Positions 43,608 through 51,170 of a stretch of 64,000 bases of DNA are shown here, piece by piece. Every line of letters begins with the position of its first letter. Position 1 is the first letter of the stretch. The position numbers and the translations under genes were made by a program. Under the pieces are notes generated by a model, which made no database searches, had not been told where the DNA came from, and saw only the letters and a program-made list of their open reading frames with translations. The DNA lies in contig JAFDZC010000019.1 in NCBI GenBank assembly GCA_018267095.1, positions 1-64,000 on the forward strand, given 5' to 3'. The DNA is from Bacteroidota bacterium. GTDB lineage: Bacteria > Bacteroidota > Bacteroidia > Flavobacteriales > Flavobacteriaceae.

Positions 43608-44633
43608 ATGAAGAGAAAAGTTACCCTGAAACAAATCGCCAAAGAACTCGATGTTTCTATTTCCACCGTTTCAAAATCACTGCGCGACAGCCCAGAAATT
43701 AGCGAAGATACCCGTCAAAAAGTACAGGCTTTTGCCAAACTATACAACTACAAACCTAACTTGATTGCCCTGAGCCTGAAAAACAAAAAAACCAAGACCA
43801 TCGGCATCATCATTCCCGAAATTGTGCATCACTTTTTTGCCACGGTCATCAGCGGAATCGAGCACATTGCCAATGAGCGAGGCTACAATGTAATTGTCTG
43901 TCTTTCAGATGAATCTTTTGACAAAGAAGTCATCAATATGGAGATGCTCGCCAACGGAAGCATCGATGGTTTTATCATGTCACTCTCAAAAGAAACCCAG
44001 CTCAAAAAAGACTTTCACCACATCACCGAAGTCATCAATCAAGGTATGCCGGTGGTGATGTTTGACCGCGTGACCAACGATATTTTATGTGACAAAGTCA
44101 TTATTGACGACAATCTGGCTGCCTACAACGCGGTGCACGATCTCATCAACAATGACTACAAAAAAATCGGCCTCATTACCACTGTTGATTACGTCAGTGT
44201 TGGAAAATTGCGTACCGACGGCTATCTGAAAGCGCTCAAAAACAATGATATTAAAATCGATGAAAATTTGATTGTAAAAATTGAAGACATCGAAAACTGT
44301 ACTGAGCCTATTGAAGAACTCATTGCAAATCAGAAACCAGAAGCCATTTTTGCGGTCAATGAACTCTTTGCCGTGACTGCAATTAAAGCCGCTAAAAAGC
44401 TCAACATTAAAGTTCCTGAAGATCTGGCCGTGATTGGTTTTACCGACGGAATCATTTCAACTTATTCTTCGCCAAGCATCACAACCGTAAGTCAAAACGG
44501 AATCAAAATGGGCAACAAAGCAGCGCAAATGCTCATTGAACGTTTGGAATCTGAAGATGAAGAAGAACACTACAAAACTGAAGTTATTGAAACCCATTTG
44601 GTGCAACGCGAATCAACACCTGCGCTAAAATAA
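43608..44633 (+). CDS. LacI-family transcriptional regulator of the maltodextrin locus
   Basis: The 341-residue protein has an N-terminal LacI helix-turn-helix (about 3-50, VTLKQIAKELDVSISTVSKSLRDSPEIS) and hinge (YNYKPNLIALSLKN). A periplasmic-binding-protein-like effector domain follows (KTIGIIIPEIVHHFFATVISGI, FDRVTNDILCDKVIIDD, AVIGFTDGIISTYSSPSITTV). Length is normal. It sits between the two arms of the sugar locus and next to a perfect LacI-type palindrome. The effector is probably maltose, a maltooligosaccharide or a phosphosugar, but the sequence does not show which. Bacteroides sus loci use the unrelated regulator SusR, so this is a different control strategy. Confidence 0.93.
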   Translation: MKRKVTLKQIAKELDVSISTVSKSLRDSPEISEDTRQKVQAFAKLYNYKPNLIALSLKNKKTKTIGIIIPEIVHHFFATVISGIEHIANERGYNVIVCLSDESFDKEVINMEMLANGSIDGFIMSLSKETQLKKDFHHITEVINQGMPVVMFDRVTNDILCDKVIIDDNLAAYNAVHDLINNDYKKIGLITTVDYVSVGKLRTDGYLKALKNNDIKIDENLIVKIEDIENCTEPIEELIANQKPEAIFAVNELFAVTAIKAAKKLNIKVPEDLAVIGFTDGIISTYSSPSITTVSQNGIKMGNKAAQMLIERLESEDEEEHYKTEVIETHLVQRESTPALK

Positions 44634-44715
44634 AAAACAACGCAACTGAATTTGAGCGCGTTAATTTTTAACTTTTGTTTCCAGTAATCAAAATATAATT
44701 TATATTTACACCCGC

Positions 44716-44759
44716 TATCAAAACTTGTACTTTACTTCGAAACTAAAACAAGTTTGATA
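44716..44759 (+). promoter_or_regulatory. Conserved 20-bp element (copy 2) inside an inverted repeat before the MFS gene
   Basis: CTTGTACTTTACTTCGAAAC (44724-44743) matches copy 1 at 19 of 20 positions. Here it is framed by TATCAAAACTTGT (44716-44728) and ACAAGTTTGATA (44748-44759), which pair over 12 bp with one bulged base. The MFS ATG is 35 bases after the right arm. Confidence 0.6.
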
Positions 44760-44794
44760 AGCCCAGCGCTTATCGTTAATTTTTAAATTACGAT

Positions 44795-46153
44795 ATGGAA
44801 AAGCGTAGATTAAGTTTCTGGGAAATCTGGAACATGAGTTTCGGCTTTCTCGGCATCCAGTTCGGATTTGCTCTTCAAGGTGGATATATGTCCAGAATTT
44901 TTCAAACCTTGGGTGCTGAGCCGCACGACATTCCCGGCCTTTGGATAGCCGCTCCTCTTACAGGACTCATCGTACAACCCATTATTGGCTATTTAAGTGA
45001 TCACACATGGTCACCGAGATTTGGTCGTCGAAAACCCTATTTTCTTTTGGGGGCCATTTTGAGTTCATTCGCTTTATTTTTTGTTCCCTATTCCTCTGTT
45101 TTGTGGATTGCTGCCGGTTTCTTATGGATACTCGACGCCTCAATCAACATCAGTATGGAACCGTTCCGAGCCTTAGTAGCCGATAAACTTCCGGACGAGC
45201 AACGTTCTTACGGATTTATCTTGCAAACGCTTATCATCGGCATCGGAACTTGGGTGGCCTCAAATCTTCCGTGGATGGTCAAAAAATTAGGCTTTTCAGA
45301 ATCGTCTAACGTCGGAGAAATCCCTGAGAATGTCAAAGTTGCTTTTGGCATTGGGGCGTTGGTTTTTCTCATCAGTATTCTGTATACGGTATTAACCACG
45401 AAAGAATATCCGCCCAAAGATCTTGAGCAATTCAAGACCAAAAAACAGAAAAATACTTTCTTTTCAGATATTAAAGAAGCCTACCAATCCATGTCAGGAG
45501 TCATGCTTAAATTGGGTGTGATTCAGTTTTTTAGTTGGTTTGCCTTCTTTACCATGTGGAGTATGGCCACGCCGGCTTTGACCGAGCATGTTTTCAAAGC
45601 ACCCGCCCCGATGCAGGATCATTTCAATATGGCCGATGCCGCGCAGAAAATTAAATTTGATGAGCTCAATGCAGCCTATCAATCGGCTTCAGATTCGGTT
45701 GGTTCAGCTATGGGATTGTACGGACTTTCATCGATGGCGTTTGCCTTGTTGCTTACCTTCTACTCTTCAAGATTAAAAATCAACCGAAAATACGTACACA
45801 TGTTTTCGCTTATTGCCGGAGGTGTAGGCTTTTTAAGCATGAGCTTTTTACCCAATCCGTCGTATTTGAATTTGTCCTTTATATTAATTGGATTTTCATG
45901 GGGCAGTATTTTGTCGATGCCGTATGCGATGCTTTCAAGTTCGGTTGACGAAGACAAAATGGGACTCATGATGGGCTTGTTCAATATGTTCATCGTGATT
46001 CCGCAAATCATTGCAGCCTTAGGCGGCGTGAATTTATTTTCAAAAATATTCGGTGACGGAGCCATCGCGCCTATGTTACTAGCCGGTTCATCATTGGTCA
46101 TTGGCGGATTGTGCAATTTCTTGATTACCGACCCAAAAGTTATTAAAGGATAA
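44795..46153 (+). CDS. MFS sugar transporter (maltose/maltodextrin-type, SLC45-like)
   Basis: The 452-residue inner-membrane protein has about 12 helices. It begins FWEIWNMSFGFLGIQFGFAL, the pattern of the GPH/SLC45-like sugar carriers common in Bacteroidota maltose loci. It carries GYLSDHTWSPRFGRRKPYF after helix 2, the MFS cytoplasmic loop motif. A central hydrophilic region (about 265-305) may face either side. It probably imports maltose or short maltodextrins from the periplasm to the cytosolic GH65 enzyme encoded two genes downstream. It is the first gene of the plus-strand unit with pgmB (10-base gap). The substrate is inferred from context. Confidence 0.88.
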   Translation: MEKRRLSFWEIWNMSFGFLGIQFGFALQGGYMSRIFQTLGAEPHDIPGLWIAAPLTGLIVQPIIGYLSDHTWSPRFGRRKPYFLLGAILSSFALFFVPYSSVLWIAAGFLWILDASINISMEPFRALVADKLPDEQRSYGFILQTLIIGIGTWVASNLPWMVKKLGFSESSNVGEIPENVKVAFGIGALVFLISILYTVLTTKEYPPKDLEQFKTKKQKNTFFSDIKEAYQSMSGVMLKLGVIQFFSWFAFFTMWSMATPALTEHVFKAPAPMQDHFNMADAAQKIKFDELNAAYQSASDSVGSAMGLYGLSSMAFALLLTFYSSRLKINRKYVHMFSLIAGGVGFLSMSFLPNPSYLNLSFILIGFSWGSILSMPYAMLSSSVDEDKMGLMMGLFNMFIVIPQIIAALGGVNLFSKIFGDGAIAPMLLAGSSLVIGGLCNFLITDPKVIKG

Positions 46154-46163
46154 ACCCCAAAAA

Positions 46164-46820
46164 ATGAATAAAAAAGCTTTCATATTTGACCTCGACGGCG
46201 TGATTGTCGACACAGCCAAATATCACTTTCTGGCTTGGCAAAAAATTGCCGCCGAGCTCGGAATAGAATTTACCCCAGAACACAATGAACACCTCAAAGG
46301 CGTGAGCCGCGTTCGATCGTTAGACTTAATTCTTGAACTCGGAAAAATCGAAGCCTCACAAACCGATAAAGATCGGTGGCTCGTTCAAAAAAACGAGGAC
46401 TACTTATCGTATTTAGTGAACATGAACTACAGCGAAATTTTGCCGGGAGTCATGCCGGTTTTGCAATATTTAAAAGAACAAAATCAAGCCATCGCCTTGG
46501 GTTCAGCCAGTAAAAATGCACGCACGATTCTTGAAAAAACAGGCATCATGGAATATTTTGACGTCATCATTGACGGCAACGACGTTAGCAATGCCAAACC
46601 TGATCCGGAAGTTTTCATACAAGCCGCACGCAAACTAGGCATCGCTAATGAACAATCCATCGTTTTTGAAGATTCGGTGGCGGGTGTTCAAGCGGCCAAC
46701 GTTGCCGGCATGACCAGCGTAGGCATAGGCGAGGCGAGCATTTTGTATGAAGCACAATACACTTTTAAAGACTTTACCTATATGGATTTGAGTTTTATAG
46801 AATCATTAATCAAAAAATAA
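46164..46820 (+). CDS. pgmB: Beta-phosphoglucomutase
   Basis: The 218-residue HAD-superfamily protein has nucleophile D9 and acid/base D11 in FDLDGVIVDTAKYHF. The cap-domain pattern is LKGVSRVRSLDLIL, and the core motifs are LGSASKNARTIL and NDVSNAKPDPEVFIQAA with EDSVAGVQAA. It interconverts beta-glucose-1-phosphate and glucose-6-phosphate through a 1,6-bisphosphate. That is exactly the step needed after an inverting GH65 phosphorylase, encoded next. Length and all motifs are complete. It sits 10 bases after the transporter gene. Confidence 0.95.
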   Translation: MNKKAFIFDLDGVIVDTAKYHFLAWQKIAAELGIEFTPEHNEHLKGVSRVRSLDLILELGKIEASQTDKDRWLVQKNEDYLSYLVNMNYSEILPGVMPVLQYLKEQNQAIALGSASKNARTILEKTGIMEYFDVIIDGNDVSNAKPDPEVFIQAARKLGIANEQSIVFEDSVAGVQAANVAGMTSVGIGEASILYEAQYTFKDFTYMDLSFIESLIKK

Positions 46821-46882
46821 CCGTCGACGCATCATCGACACCCAAAAACAAACCACAAGCAAAAACAAAAAGAGAAGAGAAA

Positions 46883-49186
46883 ATGAATCAGGATTACATT
46901 CAACCAGACAATTGGTCCATTATTGAAGAAGGATTTGATGTCGCCCAAGTAGAATCGTCTGAAAGTTTATTCAGTCTGGGCAACGGCACCATGGGACAGC
47001 GAGCCAATTTTGAAGAAACCTACTCAGGAGCTACCTTTCAAGGAAGCTATATCGGAGGCGTATATTACCCGGACAAAACCAAAGTGGGCTGGTGGAAAAA
47101 CGGCTATCCGGAATATTTTGCCAAAGTACTCAACGCGCCCAACTGGATTGGGATTGACATTTCGATTAACGGTGAAACGCTTGATTTAAATCAATGTCAA
47201 GAAGTAAAACGCTTTCGCCGGGAACTCAACATGAAAGAAGGTTGGTATCACCGTTCGTTTGATGCAACGCTCAAAAACGGTGTTGAAATCGCTGTAAACG
47301 TGCGTCGCTTTTTGTCGCAAACTTTAGACGAAGCCGGACTGATTCGCTACGAAATTACACCGCTCAATCAAGCAGCTACCATTGTTTTCAAACCGTATCT
47401 CGATGCCGGTGTCACCAACGAAGACGCCAACTGGGAAGAAAAATTCTGGGAACCGCTCGAGGTAAAACACCAAGGTGACTCGGCTTTTGTCACGGCCAGA
47501 ACGTTCAAAACGCATTTCATCGCCACCACGTTTATGAATAACCGCGTTTTCTTAAACGGCAATGCAACCAACAACACTACAGAAATTGTCGAGGCCAACA
47601 ATGAAAAAATACAATTTCAATATACCCTGCAAGCAGCTCAGGGTGCTACCGCATCTATTGAAAAAATAGGTGGTTACACCGCTTCAATGAACCACGACAA
47701 CACCCAAGCGGCCGCCGAAAAAGTCATCGCTGCTGCTTTGTCCAAAGGGTTTGACGCGTTGCTCGCAGAACAAATCGAATCTTGGGGCAAAATCTGGGAA
47801 ATGTCCGATATTACCATCGATGGCGATGTCAAAGCACAACAAGGAATTCGCTTCAACATCTTCCAACTCAACCAAACCTATTCCGGAAGAGATTCGCGCC
47901 TGAACATTGGTCCGAAAGGATTTACCGGTGAAAAATACGGTGGTTCAACCTATTGGGATACCGAGGCGTATTGCATTCCGTTTTATATGGCGACCAAAGA
48001 TCAAGAAGTGGCGCGCAACTTGCTGACGTATCGCTACAACCAACTCGGCAGAGCCATTGAAAATGCCGAAAAATTAGGCTTTACCAATGGCGCAGCGCTT
48101 TATCCGATGGTAACCATGAACGGCGAAGAATGCCACAACGAATGGGAAATCACCTTCGAAGAAATCCACCGAAACGGCGCCATTGCCTTTGCCATTTACA
48201 ACTACCATCGCTATACCGGAGACTACTCCTACATTCCTGAAAAAGGACTCGAAGTCTTGATTGGTATTGCGCGCTTCTGGCACCAACGCGTCAATTTCTC
48301 ATCGGCCAAAAACCAATACGTGATGTTGGGCGTGACCGGTCCGAATGAATACGAGAACAACGTCAACAATAACTTCTACACCAATTACATCGCCAAATGG
48401 TGTTTGCAATACACCGCCGAGCAAGTGCGCAAAGTAGCTGCTGAATACACTTCAGATTGCAGTCGCATTGCGCAAAAAACCAACATTTCAGAAACCGAAT
48501 TGCAAGCTTGGGAAAAAGTCGCTCAAAACATGTATTTCCCCTACAGCGAAGAGCATCAAGTGTATTTACAACAAGATGGTTTCTTAGACAAAGAACTCGT
48601 GCGTGTGGCCGATCTCGACCCAAAACAACGCCCGATCAACCAAAAATGGTCTTGGGATAAAATCCTGCGTTCGCCTTATATCAAGCAAGCCGATGTGCTC
48701 CAAGGTTTCTATTTCTTTGAAGATCACTTCACGATGGACGAGCTCGAAAGACACTTCAACTTTTACGAACCGTTTACGGTGCATGAAAGTTCGCTTTCGC
48801 CTTGCGTTCACTCGATTCAAGCCGCGATTTTGGGCAAAATGGATATGGCTTATACCTTCTACCTCAGAACTTCGCGTCTGGATTTGGACGATTACAACAA
48901 AGAAGTCAAAGAAGGTTTACATATTACTTCGATGGCCGGCACTTGGATGAGCATCGTCGAAGGTTTTGGCGGTATGCGCGTCAAAAACAACCAATTGCAT
49001 TTCAGCCCGCGCATTCCCAAAGAATGGAACGGCTACTCATTTAAAATTAACTTCCGCCACCAAATTTTAGAGGTGTCGGTACAGCAAAACCAGACCAAAT
49101 TTGCCCTCGAAGGCGACCGCGAAATTACCGTGGTGGTCAACGGACGCGAAGTAACCGTCGAGCCCAATGGTTTGGTAACCGTTTAG
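46883..49186 (+). CDS. GH65 disaccharide phosphorylase, probably maltose phosphorylase
   Basis: The 767-residue protein starts with a beta-sandwich domain (about 1-270; SLGNGTMGQRANFEE near 30). The (alpha/alpha)6 catalytic barrel follows (about 320-690), and a small C-terminal beta domain ends it. The active-site region ECHNEWEITFEEIHRNGA (about residues 415-432) contains the glutamates where the catalytic acid lies. No signal peptide is present, so it is cytoplasmic. Maltose plus phosphate gives beta-glucose-1-phosphate and glucose, which fits pgmB just upstream. Trehalose or kojibiose phosphorylases share the fold, so the exact substrate is inferred from the locus. Copy B of the palindromic repeat follows the stop codon directly. 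Confidence 0.9.
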   Translation: MNQDYIQPDNWSIIEEGFDVAQVESSESLFSLGNGTMGQRANFEETYSGATFQGSYIGGVYYPDKTKVGWWKNGYPEYFAKVLNAPNWIGIDISINGETLDLNQCQEVKRFRRELNMKEGWYHRSFDATLKNGVEIAVNVRRFLSQTLDEAGLIRYEITPLNQAATIVFKPYLDAGVTNEDANWEEKFWEPLEVKHQGDSAFVTARTFKTHFIATTFMNNRVFLNGNATNNTTEIVEANNEKIQFQYTLQAAQGATASIEKIGGYTASMNHDNTQAAAEKVIAAALSKGFDALLAEQIESWGKIWEMSDITIDGDVKAQQGIRFNIFQLNQTYSGRDSRLNIGPKGFTGEKYGGSTYWDTEAYCIPFYMATKDQEVARNLLTYRYNQLGRAIENAEKLGFTNGAALYPMVTMNGEECHNEWEITFEEIHRNGAIAFAIYNYHRYTGDYSYIPEKGLEVLIGIARFWHQRVNFSSAKNQYVMLGVTGPNEYENNVNNNFYTNYIAKWCLQYTAEQVRKVAAEYTSDCSRIAQKTNISETELQAWEKVAQNMYFPYSEEHQVYLQQDGFLDKELVRVADLDPKQRPINQKWSWDKILRSPYIKQADVLQGFYFFEDHFTMDELERHFNFYEPFTVHESSLSPCVHSIQAAILGKMDMAYTFYLRTSRLDLDDYNKEVKEGLHITSMAGTWMSIVEGFGGMRVKNNQLHFSPRIPKEWNGYSFKINFRHQILEVSVQQNQTKFALEGDREITVVVNGREVTVEPNGLVTV

Positions 49187-49282
49187 GGCGTCTCCCTGCG
49201 GGCCGGGCTGTCCGCTTTATCTTCTTGATGCCGCCCCAAAAGCGGCATCAAAAGGATATCGCTTCCATCCCTGACGCGGCAG
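49187..49282 (+). repeat. Dispersed palindromic (REP-like) element, copy B
   Basis: The outer parts GGCTGTCCGCTTTATCTTCTTG and AAAAGGATATCGCTTCCATCC resemble copy A near 3.4 kb. The centre is a different but perfect 10-bp hairpin: TTGATGCCGC (49225-49234), loop CCCAAAA, GCGGCATCAA (49242-49251). The element fills the gap between the GH65 and GH13 genes and could also act as a terminator or mRNA-stabilising stem. Confidence 0.65.
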
Positions 49283-49326
49283 CCTTTTTCAAAAAAAGCA
49301 GCACACTAAAAATCAATAAAACTTCT

Positions 49327-51165
49327 ATGAAAAAAATCCTTTTCCTTTTGTTGGTGGCTGCAACGGCCCAAGCACAACTGCAAAAAATAGAACCTCCGTT
49401 TTGGTATGCCGGCATGCAACACTCTGATCTGCAAATCATGTGTTATGCGCCCAATGTGGCCCAATACAAAGTGAGCGCTTCGGGTGGCGTGGTCATCAAA
49501 AACATCCAAAAAACCGAAAATCCGAATTATTTGTTTGTCACGGTTGACACTAAAAATCTTCCACCACAAACCTTTGATTTAAATTTTACTGCCGTCGATT
49601 CTAAGAAGCCAGCTTTCACGCAAAGTTATGAGCTTAAAAAGCGCCGCGAAAACTCTCGCCTGCGCAAAGGTTTCGATGCCTCTGATGTGGTTTATCTGAT
49701 CATGTCTGATCGATTTGCCAACGGAAATCCGGCCAACGATTCCAGCCCATCACTCACCGAAAAAGCCGATCGCGCCAATCCCGGCGGGCGTCACGGAGGG
49801 GATATTCAGGGCATGATCGATCATTTAGATTATTTGCAACAATTAGGCGTTACCGCGCTTTGGCCTACGCCGCTGTGCGAAGACAACGATACCAAATATT
49901 CGTACCACACCTACGGTCAATCTGATGTTTATAAAATTGACGCACGCTACGGCACCAACGAAGAATACGTCGCGCTATCCAAAGCGGCGCATGAAAAAGG
50001 CATCAAACTCATCATGGATTATGTGACCAATCACTGGGGCGCCGAACATTGGATGTACAAAGATTTACCCACTTATGATTGGTTTCATCAGTTTCCGGGT
50101 TTTGCCCAATGCAATTACCGCATGACTTCGCAATTTGACACGAATGTTGCTGAAATTGACAAAAAACTCTGTGTCGACGGTTGGTTTGTGCGCAGCATGC
50201 CCGATTTGAATCAGTCGAATCCGCTCGTGCTCAATTATCTTACACAAAATGCTCTTTGGTGGATTGAATATGCCGATTTAGACGGTTTCCGCGTAGATAC
50301 TTATTCGTACAACGACAAACAAGGCATTGCTCAGTGGACCAAAGCGCTCACCGATGAATATCCGTATTTTAACATAGTAGGCGAAGTTTGGATGTACAGT
50401 CAAGCGCAAATGGCTTATTGGCAAAAAGACAGCAAAATTGGCGCGATTGAAAGTTTCAATTCTTATTTGCCGAGCGTGATGGATTTTACCCTGCAAGACG
50501 TTCTATCATCGGTACTCAATGAAGACCAAGCTACCTGGGACAAAGGGCTTATTCGAGTTTACAACAATTTCACCAATGACTTCTTGTATCCGAATCCTGA
50601 CAACATCTTAACTTTTATTGAGAACCACGACACCACGCGTTTTAATGAACTCTATAAAAACGATTTTCAGAAATATCAAATGGCGCTTACCATTATGGCT
50701 ACCGTACGCGGAATTCCGCAAATCTATTACGGCTCTGAAATCGGCATGAGCGGAGATAAAGGCAAAGGCGATGCAGATATTCGCCGCGATTTTCCCGGTG
50801 GTTGGAAAGGCGATGCCAACAATGCTTTTAGCGCTTCTGGGCGTACTACCGAACAAAATAAATTCTTTGATTTTACTTCAAAACTTTTGAATTGGCGCCA
50901 AAAAAACGCAGCGGTTCACTTCGGGAAAATGAAACACTATTTACCGGATAATAATGTTTATGTGTACTTCCGTTATACCGATGATCAATCGGTGATGGTG
51001 CTCATCAATAACAGCAACCAAAAACAAACCGTCAAAACCCATCGCTTTGCCGAAAGCATTCAAAATCACGAAGCCGTTTATGAGGTTTTGAGCCAAAAAA
51101 GATATCCTTTACCTTCTGAAATAAGCCTTGATGCCAAATCGGTTTTAATTCTTGAGTTGAAATAA
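49327..51165 (+). CDS. GH13 periplasmic neopullulanase/cyclomaltodextrinase-like enzyme (SusA-like)
   Basis: The product is 612 residues from the ATG at 49327. The frame is open upstream, but that part belongs to the palindromic repeat and the signal peptide starts here (about 1-17, AATAQAQ). An N-terminal cyclomaltodextrinase-type beta domain (about 20-110) precedes the GH13 barrel. Predicted catalytic residues are D324 (GFRVDTYSY), E353 (VGEVWMYS) and D435 (IENHDTTRF). No sorting tail is seen, so a periplasmic location is likely, like SusA, which cuts imported maltooligosaccharides. The GH31 gene follows after 5 bases. Confidence 0.9.
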   Translation: MKKILFLLLVAATAQAQLQKIEPPFWYAGMQHSDLQIMCYAPNVAQYKVSASGGVVIKNIQKTENPNYLFVTVDTKNLPPQTFDLNFTAVDSKKPAFTQSYELKKRRENSRLRKGFDASDVVYLIMSDRFANGNPANDSSPSLTEKADRANPGGRHGGDIQGMIDHLDYLQQLGVTALWPTPLCEDNDTKYSYHTYGQSDVYKIDARYGTNEEYVALSKAAHEKGIKLIMDYVTNHWGAEHWMYKDLPTYDWFHQFPGFAQCNYRMTSQFDTNVAEIDKKLCVDGWFVRSMPDLNQSNPLVLNYLTQNALWWIEYADLDGFRVDTYSYNDKQGIAQWTKALTDEYPYFNIVGEVWMYSQAQMAYWQKDSKIGAIESFNSYLPSVMDFTLQDVLSSVLNEDQATWDKGLIRVYNNFTNDFLYPNPDNILTFIENHDTTRFNELYKNDFQKYQMALTIMATVRGIPQIYYGSEIGMSGDKGKGDADIRRDFPGGWKGDANNAFSASGRTTEQNKFFDFTSKLLNWRQKNAAVHFGKMKHYLPDNNVYVYFRYTDDQSVMVLINNSNQKQTVKTHRFAESIQNHEAVYEVLSQKRYPLPSEISLDAKSVLILELK

Positions 51166-51170
51166 AAACT

